NCBI RefSeq assembly: GCF_000219625.1
Contig: NC_018214.1
Span: 248,001 to 312,000, forward strand
Reading direction: 5' to 3'
DNA length: 64,000 bases
Source of the DNA: Zymoseptoria tritici IPO323
Lineage: Eukaryota; Ascomycota; Dothideomycetes; Mycosphaerellales; Mycosphaerellaceae
Position numbers and translations under genes: made by a program. The notes below the pieces were generated by a model, which saw nothing but the letters and a program-made list of their open reading frames with translations, was not told the DNA's origin and did no database searches. Each line of letters begins with the position of its first letter. Position 1 is the stretch's first letter. Below, one piece after another: positions 38,401 to 49,390 of the stretch.

Positions 38401-38510
38401 ATTGGGTGTTGCCGAAGGGAGGGTTTGTGGTGTTGGTGGGGTTTGGGAGTGGAGATTTTGAAGGGGTGGGGGCTACTGGTATTCTGGGGACGATTAAAGT
38501 GAGGGATTGA
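35460..38510 (+). CDS. GH3 beta-glucosidase with N-terminal membrane anchor (BglE-like)
   Basis: A 1016-aa intronless protein that should release glucose from the non-reducing end of beta-glucosides such as cellobiose. Residues 1-89 are a polar cytoplasmic tail. Residues about 92-115 form a signal-anchor helix (MLATLFFTTLLLLLAAGGLW), so the enzyme is probably a type II membrane protein facing outward, as described for the Aspergillus BglE/F type. The GH3 N-terminal domain contains LCLQDGPLGLR, KHFVGNEQEHFR and the nucleophile region GFIQSDW (Asp near residue 375). The C-terminal domain has the AREIAAEGIVMVKND segment and HLPGQESGNALADV. A fibronectin type III-like domain ends the protein (LRNTGNMEGKAVVQVYI). 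A proline-rich insert lies near residues 815-850. Family assignment is firm; substrate preference is not shown. Confidence 0.94.
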   Translation: MPPKASEAYELDPADTSPFLESSPRTSNVSSIDDLDPLKTSHHPYTDDASQPLRSGYDHHDEKSSPKDQQLSWIETQRRRGGILGWLVPSRFGCMLATLFFTTLLLLLAAGGLWVNEVGGVPSDGGSEPWYPSPKGGTVSKWKESYAKAADMVGQMTIIEKVNVTTGTGWSMGMCVGNTAAVDRLGFPSLCLQDGPLGLRFVDNATAWPAGITTGATWNKDLMYRRGQAHGFEAKKKGINVILGPSMGALGRLPAGGRNWEGFGADPVLQAVGAAQTIKGIQDAGVMATAKHFVGNEQEHFRQSFEWGLPNSLSSNIDDRTLHEIYAWPFAESVRAGVASIMCSYNQVNNSYACQNSKLMNGILKDELGFQGFIQSDWLAQRAGVASTLAGLDMTMPGDGLRWQDGDTLWGGELTKSVLNGSVPMERLNDMALRVVAAWYQLGQDDSSQWPNGSLSSSATFSSWTNDEVGKLYEGSPDSTETGLVNQFVPVRVTDEGGDHEKLAREIAAEGIVMVKNDDNMLPLAKDGSNIHSNRTGKKAGEKVKVGIFGLDAFSHPKGPNSCPDRSCNEYTLAVGWGSGSSEFPYLVSPFDALNATFDHSAVEVSDYAHNGIKLVDRTSEKQDICIVFLNSDSGEGYLEWNHVKGDRIDLMPQNHGHFLAEEVAKSCGGKNSDDSPNSNTIAVLHTVGPTMLDPWIDLPGLKSLLIAHLPGQESGNALADVIFGDVNPSGHLPYTIAHKEEDYGPNSKILTKPNHLVPQQNFTEGWAFDYRYFDQQNITPRYPFGYGMSYTTFVLDPVELTLLTSDISPTPAPRPKDEVSPPKLDTALPDPQSAVFPKNFHKVRNFIYAYLTHASAAKPHGTPSFPYGYGKHDTPHPSSPAGGAEGGNPDLWTEIVSVKTRLRNTGNMEGKAVVQVYISYPPEAENEMEEGFFPKKVLRGFEKVSVPVEVGFGRGKEEGVEVEIKLTRRDLSFWSVQEQNWVLPKGGFVVLVGFGSGDFEGVGATGILGTIKVRD

Positions 38511-39277
38511 GGTGGAGGGATGGTGATGGGGATTGAATTTGCGCCGTGGACTCCTGAGGGCGAGACGGGCAAGGCGTTGTGCGGGATTGGGATGGAGGGA
38601 TGGGAGTAGAGAGATACCTTTGTTGTTTACGAATGGCGCGAACACGGCGCTCAGCCTACGAATGAAAATGTGTAATTCTTCAAGTGAATGAACCAGCACA
38701 CTTCCTCCTGTCCTACGATTCCCTCCACACACCCTCGCCGCAGGGACAATACTCCTCAATGCCTCAACAACCTAGCAACCACATCCATCGGCGTCCTCCT
38801 CCCCTCTCCATCCTCCTCCAATGGCATCAAAGGCCCTCTCTCCTCCAACACTTCCACGACTTGCGCAACCCACTATTGACATTCTCTAACTTTCCTGCTT
38901 CGTCTTCCTCGGCGCTGCATCACTTCCCGTGTCCCCAGAATTCAAACTTCTTAAACTCGACCCCGGCGCTGGGATTCCCAGATATACTTTCCCAAAGACC
39001 GATGGGAGTGGTGGTGGAGGGAGTGGAGGGAGTAGGTGACTGGATGTGGTCGGTCACGATTTCAGGTATCTCTATGATGAAGATGGAAAGAGAAGAGAAC
39101 GAGAAGCGTCACCCATATGGGATGTGTCTGTTTGGAGAATGATTGATGCCTAGACTCGGGTGCGTCGCCACGCGTTCTCGCATGTTGGAATGCTACGACA
39201 TGCGGGAGCAGATCATCAACCGATTCTCTGTCGTGGTAACACGTCCTGTACCGTTTCGCCTTTCTTCTGTATCAATC
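38511..39277. other. Intergenic stretch between two convergent genes
   Basis: Both neighbours end here (the beta-glucosidase on plus, the glutaminase on minus), so it should hold two 3' UTRs. Several short frames on plus between 38680 and 39020 have a protein-like composition but are broken by stops and show no recognisable family. Nothing else is evident. Confidence 0.4.
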
Positions 39278-41759
39278 TCACACTTCTGTATCAACCTCAC
39301 ACCCCCTGCACCCCCTCCCACACCCCCTCTCAACCGCCAGTATAGCAAAATGCCCCCCAACCGTACTCCTCGCCTTATTCCCAATCCACTCCCCCACCTG
39401 CCCTTCCTCCGCCCCCTCCTCCACCACATACTTCGTCCCAAACGGCACCCGATTCAATCCATTCGTCATGAATTCCCACGTTGATTGCACCACCTTCTTC
39501 TTCAACTCCTCACTCCCCGAAGCAGCGGCGTAGACGATATTCCAATCCGTCAGCGCCCAGGAGACGCCAGTCACATTTGCGGCCGGAGCGTGGGCGAAAG
39601 GCAGGCCGGCGGGGGTGAGGTCGAGTTGGTTCAGGTACAGTTGGGTTTGATGGAAGTAAGCGGAGGTGAGGAAGGTGGAGAGGTTGAGCAGGATGTCGGA
39701 GAAGGCGGGGAAGAGGACGGACCAGGAGGTGGGGTGGGCGTAGTTGTATGTGAAGTAGGAGGAGGGGGTTGGGTGGTCGGTGTTGAGGCCTAGTCCGTGG
39801 TCGTATAGAGTCTTGGAGAAGGACTTTGCAGCTGATGAGTATGTCTCGTTGTTGAGGAGGCGAGCGGCGGCCTGCAAAGCGATGGTGGATTGTATGGCGA
39901 GACCGGTTTGGTTGGCGGAGGGGAAGATTACGTCGACGCTGGAGAGTTGAGTGGAGGGGTAGAGGGCGTTGGAGACGAGGTAGTCCGCCCAGCCGGGGAG
40001 GAGGGAGGCGTAGCGGTCGGTGAGGGAGGAGGAGTTGGAGAGTTGTTCGTAGGCGTGGAGGAGGATGAGGATTGAGGAGGTTTCGAACAAAGGCATGTCT
40101 TCTTCGACGCCGTCGTCGTGACCAGTGGCGTAGGGATAGTCTGGGAAGTGGTTTAGCTGGGATGTCGTTGGGCGAGGGAGGAGGAACATACTAGTGCCAA
40201 TATCGTGGATGGTGTATTCCTTCGGCCACCGCCCTGAAGCGTGGTAGTTCAGGACCGGCAAAAGTTGCAGCTTGATCCATTCGGGATTCAACGACACGAA
40301 GATCGGCCAGGTCTGGAAAATGAGATCAATGGTATTGATGTTGCCATCACTCGAGATCTCTTTCAGAAAAGCCCACGGCTCCGCTGTGAGGTTGTTGATT
40401 GGGACCTGCACGTGTCGTCAGCTTGGCTATCATATGCCGGAAAAGAACGCCGTATACCGTCAGCTCATACGCTGCAAGGCACTGCCTCACGCTCGCCTCG
40501 CAGATATCAGCATACTGACTTCCCCAGTCATCAGACATGGACTCTGCCTTGGTGCGCACTTGACGATCGAACTTCTCCGAGAAGTCGTTCGCATCCTTGT
40601 AGTTCCCCATGAAGAACTCGAATGCCTCTGTAATCTCTAGCCACATAGTTCGATGGTACCCAGTCTGGACCTCGCCCAAGTACTCGATCGCCAAGTCTCG
40701 TTGAAACCCAACACCAAAAGTAACGGCTGCGCCCTCACTACCAACTCGACCTAGAGATTTTGCAAGACCGGCGATATTGGATCCCAATTCATCACTTGGC
40801 ATTTGAGCAAGATCTCCGTTGTCGATGAATGTGGAGAGGACATCTCGCGCAGGGCCAGAAGCATGGGTGACATTCTCTTCATTCGTCGTGCCGAAAATGA
40901 CAGACCCCCATGCAGCCATGTCGTCGACTTCTTGGAATGGCGTCTGGTTCTTGTTGAAAAAGCGGAAGTACCCATTCGAGTCCGTAGTCGTGTAATTGAT
41001 ACTCGAGCTCCCATTCTGCTGTGTCCAAGTCTGATCGATCGCGCTGAAGACCTCAATATCCCTCGGTTGATCCGTGTCCACCTGCACCGTCAGATAAGAA
41101 TACGGCAGAGACTGCAACTGCAGATCTCGAGGATACACTGGTGAGAAAAAGTCCAGCGTGAATTTCACCTCTCCAGCTCCCAATGTAATCCACGTGTGCG
41201 TCGAGCTATAGCGCACTTCCAGCGTCTTCGCAGCTGTCACCGTACCTGAGACCTCTGCTGGCGAGTTCAGCAGCGCATACGCTTTGCCATCGACACGGGC
41301 CAACACTGGCCAGTTGATCTGTTGTCCAGTCCAGAACTCGGGTTGCGCATTCGCTACATCTTGAATGCCTGTGCTGGGAAGCCAGGTCGAGAGGTAGGGT
41401 GACTTGACGGCGAGAGGGTAGGAGGGGAGACTGGCGATGCTGGCGAGGACTTGTTGGCCGAAGAGAAGAGTCTGCAGCCAGAAGATGAGGGCGGAGAGCC
41501 AGCGCATCGCCATCACGAGAGGATGGAGGAGGGTGGTGGTGATGGATGATGAAAGGCGCAGGGCATTGCTGACGATGAACATGAGCACAAGAGAAATAAG
41601 AATAAGGAATATGCGGCTAATGAAAGTTGTCGGAGGACATGCTCGTGATCGGCGGCGGTGAGGTGGTCGTGAATTGTAGACGTGAATCTTGGAAGCAGCT
41701 GAAAAGAGCGGCACTTTAGTGTCCTCCATTTTGCGAGTTGACTCGGGCATTTGCGCCAT
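39278..41759 (-). CDS. Glutaminase A-like protein (GtaA family)
   Basis: Two exons on minus: 41759-40458 and 40405-39278, with a 52-nt intron (GTATAC...GTGCAG). The spliced product is 809 aa. From about residue 115 the protein matches the fungal GtaA glutaminase family (DUF4964/DUF5127/DUF4965/DUF1793 order): LPLAVKSPYLSTWLP-like entry, NYTTTDSNGYFRFFNKN-like middle, WLEITEAFEFFMGNYKDA, then EISSDGNINTIDLIFQTWP, GTSMFLLPRPTT and RSTVGGHFAILA near the end. Known members are extracellular or cell-wall glutaminases that release glutamate. Two hydrophobic segments precede the domain (residues about 46-66 and 86-107). The second looks like a classical signal peptide starting at Met85 (41507), so a shorter secreted form is plausible. 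Catalytic residues of this family are not ones I can verify here. Confidence 0.87.
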
Positions 41760-44212
41760 TACTTATTCTGCCTCGCGAGAACAGGTGAGATGTAGTCTTG
41801 ATCATTGAAATGGACATTTTCTGGTCGAGGCAATGCTGTGACCTCAGCTGTGTCTGCACGATTCAGATGCAGCGTGAACGTGAGAGGTGAGATTACAGGG
41901 ACCCGCCCTCTACATCTTGCGGCATCTCCACGGGTGGCCAAGAGGATGATACACAAGCGTTTGCTGCGCTGGCTGAAGCAGAGTGAGCCATCGAAGGAGC
42001 TTGCCGGTAAGAATGTTGTGGTGGAGAAGAAGATGTCGATGTTCAAGACTGGTCAGAGCTGGAGGGGCGAAGGGCAACAGCTGGTCAGCGCGGGCGGAGC
42101 TAAGTCCGACGCCTGTCCTTTCGCTCATCGCCTTTGTCTTCCCATCATCATCGTCTTCCATCGCATCTGCAAGTCAGTAACGAACGGTTTCTGAGACGGA
42201 CCACCAGCGCGATGGCTCCAGAGCTAACGGAAGACTCACATGCTCCCTCCATTGGCCACGTCAGCTCCAAACACCACTGACGAATTGACAACACACCGGA
42301 CAACCTCGTCCTGAGCTTCGACATTTTTCACGCTTCCACATCATGCCTCCGGTTCAATTTCGATTTCACTCTTCCGGAATGATCAGAATCCCACCATCGG
42401 TCTACACTACGTAGCTCATACCATCGCAGATACGCAAGCCACTTCGCCGGAACGGACTGAGGCTAAGCCCTACATCCATGGTTGGCGATGTCTCGGGCCA
42501 TTGTTCGAGCGGCAACGACTCCGAGCTTCTTTAATGATGAGGAAGGTGGTCGCGTGTAGTCGAGGTAAGGGTATATACGATGGCGAACGTCGCTCGATGG
42601 ATTGGTAGGCTAGGCCATGTACGCCGCGCGTTTCAGATCTGACGATGGTCGTGAAGACTGAGAAGAGAGCAGTGAACTATCGGCGGTAGAAAATGGCATA
42701 CCGAGAACGGTATATGCGGTTGAAGTGACCGCTCCTTACCACTGTCTTATCGCCTACGTTATACAGCTTGTCAAAGGCAATCGGCTTCTTGCATAGCAAA
42801 GCCTGCATCATCCTTGTCCTTCGGGAGCGCATACTCGATCTGTGAAGCTGCATATCGGGATAAGTTGGAGGTGCAGCTCAGATCTGCCAGTGGTTGGTGA
42901 CGGTCGCATCTCATGCACACTCCGGCCCGAGCACAGCGTAGACGGCGAAGACCGCATGTGCGCAATATAGGCCCCGGGAATTCGCGGAGAGGTGTAGCGA
43001 GGAGTTGAGTTGGACGGTGTATACCCGGCGAAAGTGAGGCTCTGAATGTAACCCTGCAAAGTGTCGGTAGTCGGCACGAGATACCCTGTCCAGTTTGTCG
43101 AAGGCCACTGCATATCGAGTCGTAATAGAATTGGTACATCTTCATCATCCTCTCCACGACGACATCTCCAGCTCCCACCCCGCATTCGAAGCTCTCTCCT
43201 AAGGAACAACATCGACCCGAAGGAAGTTGTTCTCGAACAAAAGTTGGCAGAAAGGCGAGCCACCAACAGCCCTCGCAGGTTTAAGCTTCGCCGAAAGTGG
43301 AGCTTAATACCCGGTCAAGCGTTACGGGTGGCGCCGACGAGGAGGCTTGGCTGAGCCGGTGCTTTTTTGATCAACGTCGTCATTGTGCTGAATATTGGAA
43401 AGTTGGAGGAGGAGGGGAATGGCCTTTTCCATTACGATTCAACCCGCTGTTCGACCTCCGTGCATTGAACAGAAGAAGTCGCAAACGAGAGCAATCCGCA
43501 GTCACTTCGCAGGCGAGATCAGAGACAAGACACCAACCGTATCTTCTACGGACGAATTTGCGGCGTTTCCATTGGGCATATTGCGCATAATGATGTCGTT
43601 CCATCCAGGATGTGGCATCCAGACTTGACTGATCCTATTAGTTGTGCCTTTTTGCTTCACACTCACACTCCGGTCGGGTAAAGGCCCGTCCCAAGTCTCC
43701 ACATATACCGCCAGGCCAGTGACACAGACTTTGCTCTCGTTCGGCGGTGGAATTTCCACGGGTGGATCCACCGAAGAACATGTTCCAAAACGGTGCTTCT
43801 ATCCTGTGCGCGATGCGGAGGATTTCGCTAGGTGTGTGCGCCGTGGATGTGGGTGTGTGCTTGTGCGCAGTGGCCGTCCACAGGTCCAGTGGAAGGATGT
43901 GCTCCCGTCGGGACGAGCTGGACTTGCCGTTGGTTACCTTCGTTATCTTTGACCGTGCTTGAGGAGAGGTCACACGCTCGATATACTACTAACTTTTGGT
44001 GGCTTGGGACAAGGCGGAGATCTACTGACCTTCATAACCTTCTTCTCTCCCACTCACACGACCTCTTTCCATTCCTTCCCTCACCCCAGCAGCCTTCCCA
44101 ATCCCATTGCTACAGTCCTGCAGTCGCCTCTCGGTCCTCACGGGTGAGACTTTCAACCTTGCTGCCCAGCGACAAATTCCAACATCAGGATACCACCTCG
44201 ATCCCACTCATC
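41760..44212. promoter_or_regulatory. Long divergent intergenic region between glutaminase and amino-acid transporter
   Basis: About 2.45 kb between two divergent starts, one for a glutaminase and one for an amino-acid transporter. Overlapping short frames occur on both strands, but none shows family motifs or codon regularity. The last 200 bp before 44213 are rich in CTC/TTC runs, typical of a fungal 5' UTR. No specific binding site is claimed. Confidence 0.4.
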
Positions 44213-45649
44213 ATGGCTTCCACCGAATATGGCATCACCCGCGACCAGGGCTACAACATGCCCTCCGACTCCGACAGCAACAAGAAATCCTCCGACCCGG
44301 AAAAAGAGCTCGCGGAGAAAGTCTCCTCCAATGACCTCACCCAACAAACCACCCTCCACGAAGGCGAATCCAAATTCAAGAAACTCGGCTGGAAGCGTCT
44401 GACAATCTGCCTCATCGTCGAAGCCATCGCTCTAGGCTCCCTCTCCGTGCCCTCCGCCTTCGCCACCGTCGGAATGGTCCCGGGTGTAATCCTCTGCATC
44501 GGCCTCGGTCTCGTGGCCATCTACACCTCGTACGTCGTCGGCCAGGTCAAACTCCGTCATCCACACGTCGCCGACTACGCGGATGCAGTCCAGCTCATCT
44601 GGGGTAAATTTGGCTACCATCTCACCTCCGCCATGTTCGTGCTGTTCCTCGTTCTCCTCGTCGGCTCGCACGTCCTCACCGGTACAATCGCCTGGATCCG
44701 CATCGTCGACGATCCGTCCACCTGCGCTCTCGTCTGGGGTGTCCTCTCAGCCATTATCCTCTTCGCCGTCGCTCTACCGCCAACATTCCACGAGTTCGCG
44801 ATCCTCGGATACATCGACTTCGTCTCCATCATCCTCGCCATCATGATCACCATCATCGCGACGGGCATCGAAGCACACAACGGTCCAGGAGGTCTCTCCG
44901 GCGTCGACTGGTCCGCCTGGCCGAAAGAGGGAACGACCTTTGCATCCGCCTTCCTCTCCGTGACGAACATCATCTTCGCCTACTCCTTCGCCGTCTGCCA
45001 ATTCTCCTTCATGTCCGAAATGCACCGTCCGCAAGACTACGTCAAATCCATCTGGGCGCTGGGCATCATCGAGATCTTCATCTACACCGTCACTGGCGCA
45101 CTGATCTACGCCTTCGTCGGATCCGCCGTCGCATCTCCCGCGCTGCTCTCCGCTTCCCACATCGTCACCCGCGTGGCTTTCGGCGTCGCTCTTCCCGTCA
45201 TCTTCATCTCCGGCTCCATCAACGGCACCGTGGTGGGCAAGTATATCATGAACCGCGCGTTCCCCAACTCCCCGCTCCGCTTCATCAACTCGGTCAAAGG
45301 CTGGGCGGTATGGATGTCGCTCATCGCGTTCCTCACACTCATCGCATTCGTCATCGCCGAGGCCATCCCATTCTTCAACGCCCTCCTCGGCCTCATCTCC
45401 GCGCTGTTCATCTCCGGATTCACATTCTACTTCCCGGCTCTCTTCTGGTTCCAGCTCATCAAAGAAGGGAAATGGAACGCCTCTCGGAAAAACATTATCC
45501 TGTCGATCACCAACGCCGCAGTACTGATTATTGGCGCTTTGGTCCTCGTTTGCGGAACGTACGCGAGTGTGGAGGATATTCTGACGCAGTTTAATAAGGG
45601 CGAGGTGAGGGGCAGTTTTACGTGCGATAGTTCGGCGTATGCGAAGTGA
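44213..45649 (+). CDS. AAAP-family amino-acid transporter (Neurospora MTR type)
   Basis: A 478-aa intronless protein starting MASTEYGITRDQGYNM; the frame is open further upstream, but those residues are low-complexity leader. Residues 1-60 are a polar cytoplasmic tail. Eleven hydrophobic helices follow. The first carries the family signature LTICLIVEAIALGSLSVPSAF. Others include SYVVGQVKLRHPHVADYADA and FAYSFAVCQFSFMSEMHRPQ, which is typical of fungal MTR-like neutral/aromatic amino-acid permeases. Transport is probably proton-coupled across the plasma membrane. It is transcribed divergently from the glutaminase gene 2.45 kb away; a shared role in nitrogen acquisition is plausible but unproven. 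Substrate range cannot be read from the sequence. Confidence 0.9.
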   Translation: MASTEYGITRDQGYNMPSDSDSNKKSSDPEKELAEKVSSNDLTQQTTLHEGESKFKKLGWKRLTICLIVEAIALGSLSVPSAFATVGMVPGVILCIGLGLVAIYTSYVVGQVKLRHPHVADYADAVQLIWGKFGYHLTSAMFVLFLVLLVGSHVLTGTIAWIRIVDDPSTCALVWGVLSAIILFAVALPPTFHEFAILGYIDFVSIILAIMITIIATGIEAHNGPGGLSGVDWSAWPKEGTTFASAFLSVTNIIFAYSFAVCQFSFMSEMHRPQDYVKSIWALGIIEIFIYTVTGALIYAFVGSAVASPALLSASHIVTRVAFGVALPVIFISGSINGTVVGKYIMNRAFPNSPLRFINSVKGWAVWMSLIAFLTLIAFVIAEAIPFFNALLGLISALFISGFTFYFPALFWFQLIKEGKWNASRKNIILSITNAAVLIIGALVLVCGTYASVEDILTQFNKGEVRGSFTCDSSAYAK

Positions 45650-46759
45650 GATTGCTGCTGTTGAGGTTGCATTGTTGGAAGAGATGGGATTGCATTGCAT
45701 TGCGTTTGCGAGGCGTAGGCTGGAGTTTTCTTGGATTTGGGTTGCTTTTGGGGTGGAGGATGGAAGGGTGCAGTGGAGAAATGACGGCTTGGATCTGCGC
45801 CGCTGTGCTCTGCATGGGATCGCTGCTCAAGGATCGAGCTTGGAGGATTGCTGGATATGTACAGAAATGCTGGGCAGGATGAGGAGGAGGAGGAGGAGGA
45901 AAAGATGCTCAAAGGACCGGAAAGCCACGAAGATGGCAATGAGCAAGGAAAGAAAACGAGAGGATAGAAAGACTAGAGTAGATCGTCTTTTGTACAATGT
46001 ATGATACAAAAGAACCCTTGATCAACTTCCCATCTCTTCTTGCTTCGTCTGATCTACCTCGTCGACTCCATGATGTCCTACGGCTGAGATGAGAGAGAGA
46101 CCAAGCGAGTAGCGATCAGCGATTCAACCATGTAGACAGGAAGGAAAGACAAATTCGAGGACATGTGAAGTCAAGTCAGACTATTGCCTTGGAAACTCTT
46201 GCGAAGAGCGGGAGATGTCACGCCATGTCCCACGCCCTGTCAGCATGCGTGGGAATATGCCTCGCGCCCTATGAGGATGGTTGTCCGGAGTTGTAGCCGG
46301 AGGTATAGGTCGAGCTCTAGACCGCTGTCTTTGGAGGAAGCAGACACTTTAGTGGAATAGACAAAGCTGTTCTACCTTATGTACGAATATTAGTATTCAA
46401 CCATGGTGATCATTTGAAGTTTGTTGTTCCGTCGAGGTTGTAGGCGACGGCGATAGGCATTTCACTACGGGAGGGCATATGTCGAACAAAGGCATCCCAC
46501 GCTTTACCACGGCTCGCGTGTGGCTTCCGATCTCGTGCGAGATTTTTCGTGGTCATATCGATTCACGTGCCTGTACAGACATACAACAAACTTGATTGCT
46601 CAAGATCTTCCTGGAAGACGATCCTGCCAGCAAACATATACCTCAGACCTCACCGCCATCCACCGAAATTGCCACTCCGTTCCGCCTTCCCGACAACACC
46701 CTCCACCTCATGCGACCTCACATCTCGCAGCCTTGACTCCCTCCCTCCTCCGCCACTAG
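45650..46759. other. Intergenic stretch before the MFS gene
   Basis: About 1.1 kb with no supported gene. A GAGGAGGAGG purine run near 45880-45900 is a simple repeat. The last 150 bp are pyrimidine-rich and probably form the 5' UTR of the MFS gene. Confidence 0.4.
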
Positions 46760-48571
46760 ATGGCACCACCCAACGATGAAACACGGCCTCTGAAACCCTC
46801 CCTCCGCCAACGCCAATCCTCCACAACACCTCACTACCAGACCTTTCCCACCGCACCACCCCGCAGTGCCGGCCGACCACCGCCTCCCACAAAGAAAGAC
46901 TCCAAGTCCCAACTCCACCGCCCATCCAACGGCACGCCCTCCCGCTCCTCATCGACCTCATCCCGCTCCTCATCCACCTCCAGCCATGACGAAACTCCTC
47001 TCCCGAAAGGCCAACTCGCCATCCTCGCCGTTATCGCCCTCGCCGAACAAACCGCCCTAAACAGCATCTCGCCCTACCTCCCCTCTATGGCCTCCACTTT
47101 CCCAGACATTAAAGAGTCCGAGATCGGGTTATACGTAGGCCTCATCGCCTCCGCTTTTGCGCTCGCACAATTCGCGACCAACTTCCTCTGGGGTTGGTTA
47201 TCGGATCGCATCGGGCGGAAACCGATCGTCTTGACGGGCACGATATTGACGGCGGTGTGTTTTATGGCGTTTGGATTCTGTCGCACGCTGTGGCAGGCTA
47301 TACTCGTGCAGTTGATGATGGGCCTGGTGAATGGGAATCAGGGAGTGATATCGACGTGTCTGGGGGAGATCACAGACCGCTCGAATCAGAGTCGGGCGTT
47401 TACGTACTTGCCGGTGATATATGGATTGGGAGGGATCACGGGACCGTTGGTGGGTGGACTGTTGGTATTCCAGGATAAACCGTTCCAGCCGGGCGTGCCG
47501 AATCCGTACCCGTACCTGTGGCCGAATGTGTTCGCGGCGGTGGTGTTGGTGATTGACTTTGTCCTCACGGCGATTTTCTTGGAGGAGAGTCTGGGATCCG
47601 AGGGCGAACTTCCACCGCTCAAGAAACGCATGAAGAGCTTGTTCTCCTGGATATGGCAGTTCAGCGGCGACTCCCAGCGACCGACCTACACTCGCCCAAC
47701 AACGCCCTCCAAATCCCGACCCGGCGAGTCCAGTAATCTCCTCTCCTCCACCTCCTCCACCGCCTCGGAAGCCGACTCCGATGCCTCTTCAACCGATTCC
47801 ACCGACATGCCACACCCGGAAACCCACACCGTCCTCAACCGCAACACCCTCCTCCTCCTCTCCACCTACCTCCTCTTCCAACTCTCCAACATAGCCTACA
47901 ACTCCCTCTACCCCATCTTCTCCGGCTCCTCGCCTCCCATCGGCCGCTCGCTCTCGCCGGAAGAAATCGGCACTTCCCTCGCTTTCGCCGGCGCCATCAC
48001 GATCGTGTTTCAAGTCGGCGTGTTCGGGTACATGCGGGATCGACTGGGCAATAAAACGACGTATCGATTGGGATTGGCGGGGTTCGTGGTGAGTTTTGGA
48101 TTGATGCCTTGGGTGGGGTATAAAGATGGGAAGGATGGGAGTGGATCCCCTACCACTAAAGGGAAGATATTTCTCTGGGCGGAGTTGGGGGGTGTACTCA
48201 TCATCAAAACCGTCGCCTCTGTCGGTGGCCTCACTTCCGCTCTCCTCCTCATCACGAATTCCGCTCCGAGTCATGCGGTTCTAGGAACGCTGAACGGGCT
48301 AGCGCAGACGTTAAGTGCAGCGGGCAGGGCGTTGGGGCCGTTGATGAGTGGTGCGCTATTCAGTGCTGCGACACGGGTGAAGACGAAGGGCGAGGCGTTG
48401 GCGTTTGGGGTGTTTGCGGGGATTGCGTTTGTGGGGTTGGGGATGAGTTTTGGGATTAGGGGGAAGGGGTTGGAGGCGGAGGGGTGGAGTGAACAGGGGG
48501 AGAATGGGAGTCAGGAGGGGGATGAGGAGGATGAGGAGAGTGCGAATGGCGATAGGCACGGCAGCAGATGA
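46760..48571 (+). CDS. MFS transporter (DHA1-like, 12 helices)
   Basis: A 603-aa intronless protein. Residues 1-85 are a polar Ser/Pro-rich cytoplasmic tail. Twelve membrane helices follow in two groups of six, separated by a central loop of about 90 residues with Ser/Thr runs. The MFS signature between helices 2 and 3 is clear (GWLSDRIGRKPIVLTG). Helix 5 carries YGLGGITGPLVGGLL, matching the antiporter-type motif C (G-x8-G-x3-G-P-x2-G-G). The layout resembles the fungal ZIFL/YCR023C-like branch of drug:H+ antiporters. Substrate is unknown. The C-terminus is Glu/Gly-rich. The start is the first ATG after a stop in the leader and leaves a normal-length tail. Confidence 0.9.
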   Translation: MAPPNDETRPLKPSLRQRQSSTTPHYQTFPTAPPRSAGRPPPPTKKDSKSQLHRPSNGTPSRSSSTSSRSSSTSSHDETPLPKGQLAILAVIALAEQTALNSISPYLPSMASTFPDIKESEIGLYVGLIASAFALAQFATNFLWGWLSDRIGRKPIVLTGTILTAVCFMAFGFCRTLWQAILVQLMMGLVNGNQGVISTCLGEITDRSNQSRAFTYLPVIYGLGGITGPLVGGLLVFQDKPFQPGVPNPYPYLWPNVFAAVVLVIDFVLTAIFLEESLGSEGELPPLKKRMKSLFSWIWQFSGDSQRPTYTRPTTPSKSRPGESSNLLSSTSSTASEADSDASSTDSTDMPHPETHTVLNRNTLLLLSTYLLFQLSNIAYNSLYPIFSGSSPPIGRSLSPEEIGTSLAFAGAITIVFQVGVFGYMRDRLGNKTTYRLGLAGFVVSFGLMPWVGYKDGKDGSGSPTTKGKIFLWAELGGVLIIKTVASVGGLTSALLLITNSAPSHAVLGTLNGLAQTLSAAGRALGPLMSGALFSAATRVKTKGEALAFGVFAGIAFVGLGMSFGIRGKGLEAEGWSEQGENGSQEGDEEDEESANGDRHGSR

Positions 48572-49259
48572 GCAGAGCAGAGCGGAGCTTGATCGTTGGC
48601 TTTTTGAGCATGGCGTTGGGTGTGGGGTTTGCGACTACATCCTGCTTTTCGGTGGGTTGATCAGGACAAGCATATACAGCACATCTTGGATGGAGCGGAA
48701 CAACTGTACAGCAATACCGTTTCTCAGATCCCGGGAACGATTTGAAATATCATCACATCAAAGCCATTGGCCAACCCATCCCGGATCGGTCTCTTCTACA
48801 TGCAGACTTGTCATCGCTGGTGAGATCTAGGCGCTCGCGACTTGAAACCACGGCCGTATCTGGAGCTGGCAAAGGGAATGCAGTTGTCGCGACCAAGCTA
48901 TCTACGCCTTCACGCCAGGGCGAGCTGAAGTTGGCAAACGACCTTCTCTGCCGTTCCATTCGCTCTCGCGCTGCGGTACGTGGGCAGCATAAATCGGCTC
49001 GCTACGCAGCGATCAGCCGGGTGCAGCTCTATGGACAGGTGGTCTGCCTCAAGTACGGCATGCCATACATTCGTGTGGTCAAGACTCTGCGACTTGACGA
49101 GAAGGCCGCGGCTCAAGTCCACTCTCCGGTTTGGATGATCTGGCCTGGATTGGGGATCATTGGTAATGAACCTACACTCTCCTGTTCGGATTGCGCGGTC
49201 GAAGCTACACATTTTGACGAGCAGCGGAGATACCATACTATTCCCAGTCCTGGAACACA
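48572..49259. other. Left end of the repeat island
   Basis: No gene supported. A long frame runs on plus from 48742 to 50271, but it is a mosaic of repeat copies without family features and is opposed by open frames on minus. The block CCAAGCTATCTACGC near 48893 recurs at 49313 and 53946. Confidence 0.4.
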
Positions 49260-49390
49260 ACGACATGTCACGAGGAGGGCTTATGCACGAAAGAGATTGT
49301 TCGTGGAAAAGGCCAAGCTATCTACGCTGCAGAGCTATCTTTCTCAGCCTTCATCCTATAGCCTTAGGAGCTATGCCCGACTAGCGAGAG
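49260..49390 (+). repeat. Direct repeat copy A (partner at 53885-54025)
   Basis: Blocks such as GGCCAAGCTATCTACGC, ATCTTTCTCAGCCTTCATCC and AGCGAGAGCAGAC occur in the same order here and at 53885-54025, with point differences and short indels between them. The similarity is non-coding in both places. Confidence 0.7.

Noticed and set aside
38680..39020. Small protein-like frames between the beta-glucosidase and the glutaminase
   Set aside because: They are broken by stops within 30-60 codons, need several frame changes, and show no recognisable family.
42771..43590. Overlapping frames of 100-150 codons on both strands between glutaminase and transporter
   Set aside because: Composition is that of random GC-rich DNA. 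There are no motifs, introns or signal sequences, and the frames on the two strands compete.
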